This document shows, piece by piece, positions 34,944 through 44,730 of a stretch of 64,000 bases of DNA. A model generated the notes under the pieces. The model saw nothing but the letters and a program-made list of their open reading frames with translations, did not search any database and was not told where the DNA came from. The translations under genes and the position numbers were made by a program. Positions within the stretch are counted from its first letter, which is position 1; each line of letters starts with the position of its first letter. Source of the stretch: Hyphomicrobiales bacterium (lineage in GTDB: Bacteria; Pseudomonadota; Alphaproteobacteria; Rhizobiales; Rhizobiaceae); assembly GCA_900472175.1 (NCBI GenBank), contig UCHD01000003.1, positions 13,217-77,216 of the forward strand. Reading direction: 5' to 3'.

Positions 34944-36272
34944 CGTCGAACGACATCGCCGCCTGCGCTGTATTGACACTCGGCTTTGCTGTCGGATCTT
35001 TAGACCCCTCACAGCCAGCTGTTGTCTGGGGATTGTCCCTTCCTTCACTGGACAGCGTCAATCATGCCAATCCAGGTGGCCGCCCGACGGGCGGCATTGG
35101 CCAGAACAGGTTTAGGCGCCTTGTACCATTCGTTTTCCGGTAACTCGCGCTTGAGGCGAACAAAGGCTATCGCATCGTCGAGCGTTGGGAATTCCTGCGG
35201 CACAGTCAGGTGCAGAAAGAGCGCAACAACGGCAACGGAGCGGGAGCGGGAGCGGCCGTCGTGGCAATGGGGGCCGACGATATGAAAAGCATTGCACACG
35301 TGTTCATTTCTTTCAAGCCACCTCTACCTCGATAAATTAATCGGGTGGCAACGGTGTGTCGTGACGCGCATCCGGTTGGCACCCATGAGAGCGCGGTCGC
35401 GCAACACGTTGGCCGCATCGTGGAGTGACAGGCGGATGGGGATAGGCGTATCGGTGGCTCGCGGCAGTCATCAGATTGTCGGAAAACGGGACTGTAACGT
35501 CCGGATCACGGTCGCAGTACCTTTGGCGTCAACTGCATCTCGTCGATGATGCCGTCGTCCAAGCGAATGGTGGCTGCCGATTGGTGAAGACCGTGTTTGC
35601 ATCGTCGGGCAGGTATAGCCAGGGCGCGATCTGCCCCGAGCCAACGCCGGCAACACCACGCCGGTGCCAGGAAAATGTTTCAGCCTTGCCAGCACCGCCC
35701 GGTCCAGATAGGGCACGGCGCGATAGCCAGACGGGCGCGGTGGAGAATTGAATTCTCGTTTGCGTCCGCGGCATCAGCGACGTCGAAGAAGGCGGTGCTG
35801 ACGGCTGGGAGGTATGGCCTCTTCACGGCGCTGGATGCTGAACTCCTGTGGCTGTCATAATACCGGCCGGGAATGGCCAGCCTCGATCACCGTCCCCCGA
35901 ATCCACAACGCTAAACTCTGTGGATCCGGGATCAGGCGCCCCAGCTTCGGTGACCTGGATACCCGTGATCGAATGGGTCTCCTGCGGATCGACGATGAAG
36001 GGCAGCGGCAACGTTGTCGCCTTGCTGTCCATCACCGTATCCTGCAACGGCAGGACAGGCTCGCCGAGGTTCATGACGTAGAGTTCGCCCGCTCCCGGCA
36101 TTGACCAAGTCTCCCATCGCCGATCGATAAGCGACCATGCCCGGAATCGCATGTCCGGACTGTGAGCCACCTCACACATGTTTTCTAAAATAAGGAATCA
36201 GAGATATTCCCTTGTCGGAGGGGGGGATCGTCTGGCAAGCTTACGCAACTTCAGCAGAAAGCGGCCTTCGTC
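34944..36272. other. Eroded region with gene remains
   Basis: About 1.3 kb with no intact gene. Short stretches keep protein-like character in shifting frames on the minus strand: a tyrosine-phosphatase-like piece (35045-35299), a piece around 35471-35774 and a 118-codon frame (35823-36179, containing ITGIQVTEAGAPDPGSTEFS) that I cannot assign. None has a supported start. The pattern suggests old, frameshifted genes. Confidence 0.45.
35045..35299 (-). pseudogene. Possible tyrosine-phosphatase-like remnant
   Basis: The 84-codon frame holds HCHDGRSRSRSVAVVALFLH, a match to the HC-x5-R active-site loop of dual-specificity and tyrosine phosphatases, and then a helical tail (FPTLDDAIAFVRLKRELPEN). 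The N-terminal half of such a protein is missing or out of frame. It is probably a decayed gene. Confidence 0.35.
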
Positions 36273-37031
36273 ATGGGTAGGAAGAGTTTTGTTGCCGACA
36301 AGATTGTCTGGTTGGATTCCCACCGGCCTATATCCCGGCGTGCGAGCAAAAGCAAGCAAAGCCAATCCCGGGAGGCAGCTGAAGGCCACGACCAAAGCTC
36401 CTCCGGGCGTGACCTCTTCGATCTCCTGTTTGACAATTGCGTCACCGACCGGGTGCCGGCCGGCAAGCATCTCTTCCTGCAGGAAGACAGATCTGATCGG
36501 GTATACGGGTTGATCGAAGGCTCGATCGAAATCTCGATCTATTCGATCGATGGCCAGAAACTCGTCGCCAACATGCAGACGGCGCCGACACTCATCGGCG
36601 AGATTGGCGCGCTTGATGGCGGCGTGCGTACGGCAACGGCGACATGCCGGACCGATTGCGTGATTGTCTCGCTGGACCGCAATGAACTGCTGCACCGCAT
36701 CGAAGAAAGTCCGCTGCTCGCACGCTCCATGCTGCGCCTCCTGTGCGACAGAGTCCGCTGGGTCAGTGAGTCGTTGGGCGACCATGCCTTTCTCGATGTC
36801 GAGGCCAGGCTAGCCAAGCGATTATTGCTGCTCGACAAGCTATTGGCTGCCCCCTCCGGCTGGATTGCCATCTCGCAAAGCGAGGTCGCCGAGTTCCTCG
36901 GATCGACGCGCGAGTCCGTTAACAAACTCTTGACGAGTTGGCGCAGCCGAAACCTCATCGAAGTCAAACGCGGCCATATCAAGCTGGTCAGCCGGCCTCG
37001 CCTTCGCCAGTTGCTGACAGAGAGAGAATGA
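36273..37031 (+). CDS. Crp/Fnr-family transcriptional regulator
   Basis: A 252-residue regulator. It has a cyclic-nucleotide-binding-type beta-roll (about 55-150; GKHLFLQEDRSDRVYGLIEG, MQTAPTLIGEIGALDGGVRT) and a C-terminal Crp helix-turn-helix (ISQSEVAEFLGSTRESVNKL). The N-terminus has no FNR-type cysteine cluster, so oxygen sensing through an iron-sulfur centre is unlikely. The first 45 residues are basic and not conserved, and the true start may be further in. It converges on the P450-peroxidase gene, six bases apart. A class III cyclase lies at 41-43 kb, so cAMP or cGMP control is possible. Confidence 0.9.
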   Translation: MGRKSFVADKIVWLDSHRPISRRASKSKQSQSREAAEGHDQSSSGRDLFDLLFDNCVTDRVPAGKHLFLQEDRSDRVYGLIEGSIEISIYSIDGQKLVANMQTAPTLIGEIGALDGGVRTATATCRTDCVIVSLDRNELLHRIEESPLLARSMLRLLCDRVRWVSESLGDHAFLDVEARLAKRLLLLDKLLAAPSGWIAISQSEVAEFLGSTRESVNKLLTSWRSRNLIEVKRGHIKLVSRPRLRQLLTERE

Positions 37032-37037
37032 ACCGCG

Positions 37038-40000
37038 CTAAGCGCCGCCGCCCGCAGCATCCAGCCGCGAAAGCATGTAGCGCAGCGCTGCCCGGCTTGG
37101 CAGGAAGAAATAACCGCCGCCCCGCGTGGTGATGAACGACGGTATACCCTGCAGTGCAAGCGATCCTTCCCAGCGCGGCAAGGCGAAACGGCCCCTCGGT
37201 TTCCCCCCCGCGCCAACCTTCTGAGTGCCGATCAGCGGATCCTTCTCGTCGCGCAGGCCGTGAAAACTGCCCGAGGCCATCCAGGTCTGCTGGATAAACT
37301 CGTACTGGCGTTCGATGCTGGCGTTGACGCACATGAACAGCAGTCCCTTTTCCGCCATACCGTCCGCGCCGGTCGCTGCGTAGGTCCTGCCAACGCGGAG
37401 GATGCGATGGCGCTTGGTTATGCGGATCTCGGTGTCGAGGTCCGTGTTCAGGGAGGCTCGCGGATTGGAGCGCCGCACGTGGGCGCCGAGCGGGCATCTC
37501 AATCCCTGCGGATCCTCGGCGCCAAAGGTAAAGCGGTTGTCGGGTGGGTCGCCGGAGGGCCGGTGCGGACTCTTGATCAGCGAAGAACCGTCCTTCCAGC
37601 GCCCGACAATCCGCGCGCCTACCCAATCGGCCGATACTGCTTCGCCTGTCAATTTCCCGACGTTCTCGGCGGCGGTACGGCAGTAATTTTCAAAGACTTC
37701 GACATGCTGCTGGAGTTGGCGGACGACAACGAAACTCCCGTTGCGCCCAAAATCGTGCCAGCGGGATTTTGCCGCCGTGATGCTACCGTCGACTTCGATT
37801 GCACGCAGGATGCCGAGCGGATCAGTATGTCCGGGAACTGTTGGGCCTGGCGGGTAAAAACCGTGCTCGTCGCGGTAGCCGAACAGGAATTCGCCCGGAT
37901 TGAGCAGATGCATCGCATGCACGGGGCTGCCGGTATCTTGCCAGCTTCCACGCAGGATCGGCTGGGAAATGCCATCCTGAAAACCGAAATGATCACGCCC
38001 CTTGTTGCCGTCGCCTTCAGAGCCGGCTGGTTTGACCGACAGTTCAAGGCGATGGACGGGCACGACGCCAACTTCGCGAGAAACTGCTTCCATCTCGCGC
38101 ACCATGCCGGCCACGGTTTCCGCAGAGCCGGCATAGCAGTTGACGATCACGTCGACAGGGTTGCCACCAGCGCCCCAGGACCATCCGGCCGGGTCGTTCG
38201 GCCCCCAGTCATCGAGGATCCGGCTTCGATAGGGGTTCGCCATGCCCTGACGAAAGGCGAGCGGAAAGCTCGCCAGCGCATCCGCCTCGCTTGCACCTTC
38301 CGCCCCCACGCCGAGCCGGCGAAGCCCATCGGGTCCGAAGAAGGCCATCATGGCGCGTTCCGCTGGCGCTGTGTCGCCGAACGACAGCTTTTCGGTGACA
38401 TAGGCCAGCCAGCGTCGGCGCGATGCCGGGTCGAGACCATCCGGCACGCGAAATGCCAGCATCATGCCATGGCTGAGGCGCCCCAGCGGGCCGAAGACGA
38501 TCGACTGTATCTCGCCCTGTTCGATTATTTCGGACGGAGCCGCATCTGGCAGCAGCAGCCGTTGCACAGCATTGAGACGCGTGCGCGGCTGCCGCTCGGT
38601 GGACGAGAACAGGCTTATCCAGTCACGCGCCTCACTCAGCCGCGCCGAACAGATACCTTGCCTGATCAGCGCGTTCGTGCGGATATGCGCGGTCGAAATC
38701 CGGGGATAGGCGCTGTACCAGAAGCCGGTCGGAACCTGCTGGGTCCGGGCCCAGCGCTTGAAACGGTCGCCGTCGCGCGCGCCGTTGAAGAACAGGAATT
38801 TCGTCGACGGGAAACCTTCGGTATTGCTCCACACACCGGTCAGCCCAGCGGATGCCTTGGTGATGAAGTCTTCAAGATAGCTCTCCCAGCTGCCGCCGTA
38901 ATTGCTCAGAAAGACGAGCCGGTTCGTGCCGGGAATGCGAACCCAGCGGGCGAAATGGATCGTACCGATCGTCGAGAGAAAGCCCGGACGGAAGATGTGG
39001 GTGGCGGAAATGGAGATCAGATAAAAAGTGAGACGTAGCAACAGCATGCGGAAACGGCCCGCCTTGATGGCGGACACGGCTGTCATATGGTTCTGGAATT
39101 CACGGTCCTCGCCCTTCTGAAGCCCTTCCAGGCGCTCCGGCGAGACCGAATCCGTTGCAGGCTCGCAAGCCGCCTCGATACGGCGAAGCCAGACAATCGC
39201 GAGCGTAAGGGTAATAGAAATTGTCGTCAGGATGCCGAGGCCGGCCAAGACGAGCGCTGTACCCAGCCGCAAAAGAAAGGCCGGCCACGACGCACCTGCC
39301 CCAAAGACGAGATGGTAGGTCAGGTACCAGCACAGCGCGTAGACAAGAACCAGCGTGATGGTGAATGGCTTTGCCAACACAGTCTTGCGAACAGCACTCC
39401 ACACGCCCTTCGGCTGTTCAGCCAGCCCATTGGCGGCAGGGGCAAACGCCCAGTCGAATTTTCGCCTGTCACGCAGCTTTTTCCGCACGTCTGTCAGGAT
39501 CTGGGCAGCATCACCGCCGGGCCTCGCGGAAACCTTTTCGACGATACGCATCGCATGCGCCGCCAACAAAGCCTCGCGCCGGATGCGCTCGACCGTGTGG
39601 CCCGGCGTGCCGCCGAAGACGAGGCCGTTGAGGCTGCCGAAATAGGGAGAGACGTTTTGCGAATATCGGTCCAGGAACGCGGCAAGATCTGCATCGACGA
39701 CTTCGCGCGCAACGCCTTCAACGATTTTTCGCAATTGTGGTTCTGACGCCTGCGCAAACGCCTTCAAGACGGTTTTCTTGTCGCCATCCCCGCTCATCTC
39801 CATGAGCAAATGGTGACTTGGTGCCCCATCATCTCCGGTGTCGATGAGCGACATGCTGGCGAAGTGGACAATGCCCGCCTTGTCGAGCCCGATCTTCATA
39901 TCACCGGTGCAGGGGTTGCCGAGTGCATCCAGCTGTGCCCGGACCGCTTCTACCTCGACGCCTTGTTTTGCCGGCATGATGACCGTCACCATCGACTGCT

Positions 40001-41309
40001 GGTTTGCGGGATCGAATTCCACCATGAGTTTTTCAGGGTATGGACCAAGCCGCTGTAATCGCCCCGCCCTGCCCGCCGCGCGCCGGAAGCCGGGCTTTGA
40101 GAACAGCGCACGCAGGCACTCGCCCGTCTGCACCCGCGCCAGCAGAGCACCGATACACTTGTGGATGCCGTGACCGAAAATCAGCGATTGATGGTCTGGC
40201 CTCTGAGGCCGGAAATCCCAGGCATCGGCTACCGCCCGCGTGTCAAACATGGCCGAACGCGTGGCTGGCCAGACCACCGTATCGCCTTTGATCGTATAAG
40301 GCTTTCCACGGTCGCCTCCGATCCTCTGATCATGCCGCGCATAGCGCCAGGGGCTGATCCAGATCGGCTTGAAGCGCATGGCCTCGACGACGGCAAGATC
40401 CAGCCGCTTGTTATCCGACACGGCAACCGCTGCTTCCATCTCGTTAAAAACCTCGGCACGCGACAGCGCGACCTCGAGACAATTGCCGCCACCGAGCAAG
40501 GTGGTGGGTCCAAAACCAGTGATCATGCCCATCATGATGGCATGGATGTCCGGCCGGCCGATGCGTCCCTGTTGCATTGCCCCGACCAGCCGGTCGAGCG
40601 GCCTCTCCTGCAAGGTTCCGGCGGCGATGACTGCATCGATTGACCTGTCTATCGCTGCGCCAATCTCTCGCGCCGCCGCGATCGCCAACTCACGCACCAC
40701 AACATCTGCGGCCGGGTCGCCGAAGAAAACCGTGCTGAGCGCTATCGCCCAATCGGCAAACTCTCCCTCGTCGTCTACCGTAATGCCATAATATTCGCGG
40801 CAAATTGTCGAGGAAACGATACGGAAGAGATCCCAGGCCGCATTGAGCTTCGTGCCGGCGCCATCGACAATTTCGCGCGCGCGGCGTGCCGCGATCGGCC
40901 GTACGCGTTCTTCCACTTCGGCTGGTGGAAATGCGCTCAGTACGACCGATTTCAGACGCCGGTAATCCTCGCCGTCGTTCATCCCGAGAATGAAATTGGC
41001 GCCACCGGCGAACTCCATCATTTCCGGTCCGTAGGGTGTCTCGAAATCGGCTTGGCGCTCCAGCACCTCACGAACGTCGGCATTGCGCGTCAAGAGCACG
41101 AAACGTCCGCAGCGCGCCCGCGGCCAAACCCTTCGCAGCACGGAAAGCCACCAATCGGGATGCTCGATAAGGTAGCCTACCGCCCGCGCTAGCAACCCGC
41201 TGGACCGCATGCGCTGTAAGTCGAACGGCGGGACCTTAGCCGTGATGGGGCGTTCGGCCTGCGCCTGCGCCAGACGCTCAAAATATTTCGGGCTGCATTT
41301 GAAAACCAT
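37038..41309 (-). CDS. Cytochrome P450 - membrane - DyP peroxidase fusion
   Basis: A 1,423-residue protein with two haem-enzyme halves. Residues 1-430 are a cytochrome P450: ExxR motif EAMR (309-312) and haem-thiolate motif FGHGIHKCIG with Cys385. Residues 450-640 have no family I can name. Hydrophobic segments at about 649-670, 675-708 and 755-770 indicate membrane anchoring. Residues 780-930 are another uncharacterised domain (FLSNYGGSWESYLEDFITKA). Residues 930-1423 are a DyP-type peroxidase with GFQDG (distal Asp1112), GRNGSFVVVRQLQQ (distal Arg) and CPLGAHVRRSNPR with the proximal His1277. The ribosome site AAGAGG precedes the ATG. It lies 82 bases downstream of the class III cyclase on the same strand. 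The two haem enzymes could share a lipid-like or aromatic substrate; function is unknown. Confidence 0.87.
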   Translation of the reverse strand: MVFKCSPKYFERLAQAQAERPITAKVPPFDLQRMRSSGLLARAVGYLIEHPDWWLSVLRRVWPRARCGRFVLLTRNADVREVLERQADFETPYGPEMMEFAGGANFILGMNDGEDYRRLKSVVLSAFPPAEVEERVRPIAARRAREIVDGAGTKLNAAWDLFRIVSSTICREYYGITVDDEGEFADWAIALSTVFFGDPAADVVVRELAIAAAREIGAAIDRSIDAVIAAGTLQERPLDRLVGAMQQGRIGRPDIHAIMMGMITGFGPTTLLGGGNCLEVALSRAEVFNEMEAAVAVSDNKRLDLAVVEAMRFKPIWISPWRYARHDQRIGGDRGKPYTIKGDTVVWPATRSAMFDTRAVADAWDFRPQRPDHQSLIFGHGIHKCIGALLARVQTGECLRALFSKPGFRRAAGRAGRLQRLGPYPEKLMVEFDPANQQSMVTVIMPAKQGVEVEAVRAQLDALGNPCTGDMKIGLDKAGIVHFASMSLIDTGDDGAPSHHLLMEMSGDGDKKTVLKAFAQASEPQLRKIVEGVAREVVDADLAAFLDRYSQNVSPYFGSLNGLVFGGTPGHTVERIRREALLAAHAMRIVEKVSARPGGDAAQILTDVRKKLRDRRKFDWAFAPAANGLAEQPKGVWSAVRKTVLAKPFTITLVLVYALCWYLTYHLVFGAGASWPAFLLRLGTALVLAGLGILTTISITLTLAIVWLRRIEAACEPATDSVSPERLEGLQKGEDREFQNHMTAVSAIKAGRFRMLLLRLTFYLISISATHIFRPGFLSTIGTIHFARWVRIPGTNRLVFLSNYGGSWESYLEDFITKASAGLTGVWSNTEGFPSTKFLFFNGARDGDRFKRWARTQQVPTGFWYSAYPRISTAHIRTNALIRQGICSARLSEARDWISLFSSTERQPRTRLNAVQRLLLPDAAPSEIIEQGEIQSIVFGPLGRLSHGMMLAFRVPDGLDPASRRRWLAYVTEKLSFGDTAPAERAMMAFFGPDGLRRLGVGAEGASEADALASFPLAFRQGMANPYRSRILDDWGPNDPAGWSWGAGGNPVDVIVNCYAGSAETVAGMVREMEAVSREVGVVPVHRLELSVKPAGSEGDGNKGRDHFGFQDGISQPILRGSWQDTGSPVHAMHLLNPGEFLFGYRDEHGFYPPGPTVPGHTDPLGILRAIEVDGSITAAKSRWHDFGRNGSFVVVRQLQQHVEVFENYCRTAAENVGKLTGEAVSADWVGARIVGRWKDGSSLIKSPHRPSGDPPDNRFTFGAEDPQGLRCPLGAHVRRSNPRASLNTDLDTEIRITKRHRILRVGRTYAATGADGMAEKGLLFMCVNASIERQYEFIQQTWMASGSFHGLRDEKDPLIGTQKVGAGGKPRGRFALPRWEGSLALQGIPSFITTRGGGYFFLPSRAALRYMLSRLDAAGGGA

Positions 41310-41391
41310 GGCTGCCTCTTTGACCCTGATGGTTTCAGCAATCGGCCTAGCGTAGCGCTGCCTCTGTGAAATGCGTCACAGTTGCCCGCTT

Positions 41392-43161
41392 TTATTCACC
41401 GGCCAGCTGGAAATTCTCGATCATGCTTTGATTGACGGAACGGTCCTTGAAGGGAATCCATTCGATCCACCGGCGTTCAAATTCCGGATGACGGGTGCGG
41501 AAGAGATTTGCCTCCTGCCGCGCCTCTGCAAAATGTTCGTTGCGCGCCAAGGCGCCCGCCTTGAGATAACTTGCGTAGAAATAGTTGGGTGCAAGCGACA
41601 ACGAGCGGTCCGCCGCCTCGATTGCCGCCGGCCAGTTTTCATCAATGGTGTGAGCGGCGGCAAGCTCGCCGAGATTGTGGAAAAGATAGGGTTCAAAGGG
41701 GCTGAGCCGGATCGCCTCCTTCAGGTTGTGAATGGCATCGCGTGTCTGGAGCAGCAGGCCCCTGGCGCTACCAAGCCCCGTCAGCGCAAGCGAAAAGCTC
41801 GGGTTGATGTCAATCGCCTGATGGAAAAGGTCAACGGCAGAATGCGGTCGAGCTTCCAGAATTTCGACGAAACCGAGATAGCAGTAAGAGCGGGCGTCAA
41901 GACTGTCCATCAACGCGGCACGGCGGGCATAGTTGGCGACGATCTTCAATTCATCGCCGTCGGCGAAATTCAGCCAGGATTTCCAGAGGTGCCACCACGC
42001 CAGCTCGTTCAGGGCGGCGCTGGAATTGGGATCCTCGTCATACGCCTGCCTGAAATAGGCTTGCGCTTTTTCGGTATCCTCGGAAGAGCGCCGCCGCATG
42101 TGCCAGCGTCCCCGGCGCACCAGCTGCCAGGCCGATAGCGCCTCCGGCGGCACCTGGAACGTGCGGATTTGCTCGACACGGTCACACTCGTTTTCGAGGC
42201 GTGCGACGATCTCGCCGCCAAGCTCCCGTTGCAAGCGCAGCAGCTCCTCGAAAGCGCGCTCAAACCGGCCGGTCCAGATGACGCGGGAGTTGGAACTGTC
42301 GGCAAGCGCCGCGTTGAGGCACAGCTGCGCCGCGTCGCCGGAGACCGCGCCTGTCACGACATAGCGCGCGCCCAGCAGATGACCGATTGCAGCGGTCGTG
42401 AGGGAGGGGTCGCGGAACTGGAAGCTCGAATCCCGCGATATGACCGGAACAGAACGTGTGTTGGCCACGCCCGTCAAAATGTCGTCGGCGATGCCATCGC
42501 ACAGGTAGGCAAGACGTGGATCGCCGGTCAGGTTCTTGAAAGGCAGTACAGCCAGCGCCGGCAAATCGCCTTCCGCCTTGAGCCCTCCCTGCCCGTTCTG
42601 TCTCTCCACAAGCATGGGCAGGGCGGAATTGCCACCGTCCGTGCCCGAGATGAATACCCGCACGGGGACGGAGATGTTCTTCAGCTGAAACGGACCAAGA
42701 TCTGTGAACGACAGTTTGAACTGCTGTTGAAGCTGCGAATGCGCGGCCTCGGTCAGTGCAGTTCCACCGTGCGGCGAGAATTCCTGCACCCGGGCGGCGA
42801 TGTTCACCGTATCGCCGAATACCCCATCATCGCGAATGATGACCTGGCCGGCGCTGATGCCCGTCCGGAATGGCATCTTCCGGTCAGGTGCAACCGCGCG
42901 ATTGACCGCATCGATCGCAGCCTGGAACTGCAACACGGCCTGCAGCGCGACGATAACGTTTCCAAAGAGGGCCATGATGCTGTCACCCGCCGCCCCGAAC
43001 GTATTACCGCCGGCCCGCTCAACGGCCTCGACGATCAGGGCGCGGCGTTCGTCGAACAGCCGCAGCGCCTCCTCCTCATCGATATGCATGAGCTTGGAGA
43101 ATCCGACCGCGTCAGCGGAAACCACTGTCGCAATCTGCCGCGGATGCCGTTGTTCACGCAT
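41392..43161 (-). CDS. Class III adenylate/guanylate cyclase with TolB-like and TPR domains
   Basis: A 589-residue protein. Residues 1-170 are a class III nucleotide cyclase catalytic domain, with metal-binding Asp17 in VVSADAVGFSKLM, Asp60 in GDSIMALF, and the NIAARVQEF block. A TolB-N-like segment follows (about 200-330; ALAVLPFKNLTGDPRLAYLC), then TPR repeats (about 370-560). This three-part layout is common in rhizobial cyclases. A GTG six codons upstream is an alternative start. It is upstream of the P450-DyP gene, possibly in one transcript. No sensor or membrane domain is present, so input probably comes through the TPRs. Confidence 0.9.
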   Translation of the reverse strand: MREQRHPRQIATVVSADAVGFSKLMHIDEEEALRLFDERRALIVEAVERAGGNTFGAAGDSIMALFGNVIVALQAVLQFQAAIDAVNRAVAPDRKMPFRTGISAGQVIIRDDGVFGDTVNIAARVQEFSPHGGTALTEAAHSQLQQQFKLSFTDLGPFQLKNISVPVRVFISGTDGGNSALPMLVERQNGQGGLKAEGDLPALAVLPFKNLTGDPRLAYLCDGIADDILTGVANTRSVPVISRDSSFQFRDPSLTTAAIGHLLGARYVVTGAVSGDAAQLCLNAALADSSNSRVIWTGRFERAFEELLRLQRELGGEIVARLENECDRVEQIRTFQVPPEALSAWQLVRRGRWHMRRRSSEDTEKAQAYFRQAYDEDPNSSAALNELAWWHLWKSWLNFADGDELKIVANYARRAALMDSLDARSYCYLGFVEILEARPHSAVDLFHQAIDINPSFSLALTGLGSARGLLLQTRDAIHNLKEAIRLSPFEPYLFHNLGELAAAHTIDENWPAAIEAADRSLSLAPNYFYASYLKAGALARNEHFAEARQEANLFRTRHPEFERRWIEWIPFKDRSVNQSMIENFQLAGE

Positions 43162-43179
43162 CAGAGCAACGTCCCCCAC

Positions 43180-43966
43180 TCGAAACTTATATTAGCGAAC
43201 AAAGAATAGAGACGGTAGCATAAAGATGCTCTGAATAGTCTACACCGTTCAGCAGATTTCACGCCCATTAAGAGCCGCGGGCCAATGTCACGTTGTTTCA
43301 TGACGACAATATCACGCTCCAACAAAATTTCCTTCTCCCAACCCAGGCTCAAAGAGAACCAGAGGTATGGCCTGACCGTACGGGCGGAGATCTGTGGCGG
43401 GAAGCGTTGGTTCTTGTCGCGACGATTGGCAAAGTCCTCGTCAGCCGAACTATTCATAAACCATTAAGCGGCAGACGACGCGACATCACCTCTCAGCCCT
43501 GCGAAATCATTTCGTCCCGCCGCATCGAAAACACTCAGATCTCGACACCCGTTTTTCATTGCCCAACGTGGCGCGAGGCTCCTTACGGCGCCGGGATAAG
43601 ATTTCGTTGCTGGTTCTCGTGGGCGTCCTGGACGCCTAAGGCCCTTTTAAGCTGATTGTCGAGCGAACACATGCGGCCAGAAACCGGCGGCCAATCCCGT
43701 CAACGGCGCAATGTATACCCCAGGCAAGCCCCTGTTACCCTCGCTCAAAGGCTGATTGCCATCCATGGGCGTCCGCTATGGAACGGCTTTCACAAAATAC
43801 GTTTCAGAAGGAAATGACAGAAAACTTCCCCCCGCAATCTATCCGTAATGTAGATACGTAAATTGGGCATCGTCCGAACAATACTGTTGAGGACGGGGAC
43901 CTGGAATTGGTTCTCTGCGGCGTGCGAGGAGCTGGCCCCAAGCCTGGCTCCCGGTATGGAGATCCC
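43180..43966. other. Intergenic region, no gene supported
   Basis: Nearly 800 bases between the divergent cyclase and outer-membrane-protein genes. Open frames of up to 120 codons exist on both strands, but none has a family pattern or ribosome site. It must hold the promoters of both genes. No clear repeat was found. Confidence 0.5.
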
Positions 43967-44593
43967 ATGTTTTTTATGATCAAATGCCTTTCAATAGCAG
44001 TCTCTGTTGTCGGCCTCGGTGTGGCGGCAAGTGCAACGGCTGCCGACCTGACATTTACGCCACAAGCCTATCAGGCATCCCCTGCATTCAGCTTTGACGG
44101 CGCCTATGTCGGTGTTCATGGCGGCATGGCATCGCGTTCGCCCAATCCCTTTTCCGATGGCCGGGGCCTCGCCGCAGGCGCGCAGGCCGGGTACAATTTC
44201 CAGGTGGGGCCAGGCATCCTGGGTGCTGAAGTCGAAGGCTCCTACCTCGGCGATGCCGAGCAGAAAGTTCGTGGTGGCACGATCGGCGAAAAGTGGCGGC
44301 TGAGCGCCAAGGCGAAGGCTGGCGTCGCCTTCGATAAAACGCTCGTCTACGGCACAGCAGGCTACGCCATGACCAAGTTTGAGGCTGGCAAAGGCGTTCG
44401 CAGAGACTCCGATTGGAAGGGCGGCTACCTTGTGGGCGGTGGCCTTGAACATGCCTTTGCCGGCGGCCTGTCTGCCAAGATGGAATACAACTATGTCATC
44501 ACACCGGATGTGAAGACGCGGTCGGCCTCGGGTACGGGCAAGACCGACATCGACAGCCATGTCATCAAGGCGGGTCTCAACCTGCGTTTTTAA
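43967..44593 (+). CDS. Outer-membrane beta-barrel protein (Omp25/31-like)
   Basis: A 208-residue protein. The signal peptide (FMIKCLSIAVSVVGLGVAAS) ends before AADLTFTP. The body has alternating barrel strands (FDGAYVGVHGGMA, AAGAQAGYNFQVGPGILGAE, LVYGTAGYAMTKFEAG) and ends in Phe (HVIKAGLNLRF), as needed for BAM recognition. This is the small opacity/Omp25-type family common in Rhizobiales. The ATG at 43967 has GGAG five bases upstream. Its function may be structural; no link to the siderophore genes is shown. Confidence 0.9.
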   Translation: MFFMIKCLSIAVSVVGLGVAASATAADLTFTPQAYQASPAFSFDGAYVGVHGGMASRSPNPFSDGRGLAAGAQAGYNFQVGPGILGAEVEGSYLGDAEQKVRGGTIGEKWRLSAKAKAGVAFDKTLVYGTAGYAMTKFEAGKGVRRDSDWKGGYLVGGGLEHAFAGGLSAKMEYNYVITPDVKTRSASGTGKTDIDSHVIKAGLNLRF

Positions 44594-44666
44594 ACACTCA
44601 GTCGCCATCCCAGCAGGCCCCGCCTTCCCTTTCGGGCGGGCGGCTGTCCGCTGCTGTCTCAGATCC

Positions 44667-44699
44667 TGGTGCCAGCGTGCGCACTGCCCGCTGGCACCA
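44667..44699 (+). promoter_or_regulatory. Strong hairpin ahead of the MFS gene
   Basis: TGGTGCCAGCG and CGCTGGCACCA form a perfect 11-base-pair stem around an 11-base loop. It lies about 75 bases after the barrel gene and 20 bases before the ribosome site of the MFS gene. There is no T-run after it, so it is not a classic terminator. It could be a leader element, an mRNA stabiliser or a weak terminator. A smaller GC stem (CCCGCC/GGCGGG, 44619-44640) precedes it. Confidence 0.5.
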
Positions 44700-44730
44700 G
44701 CCGCAGACAGACAGAGGCAAGGAACTCCTA

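Noticed and set aside
37260-39038. 592-codon plus-strand frame
   Set aside because: Antisense to the DyP half of the P450 fusion, with no domain pattern.
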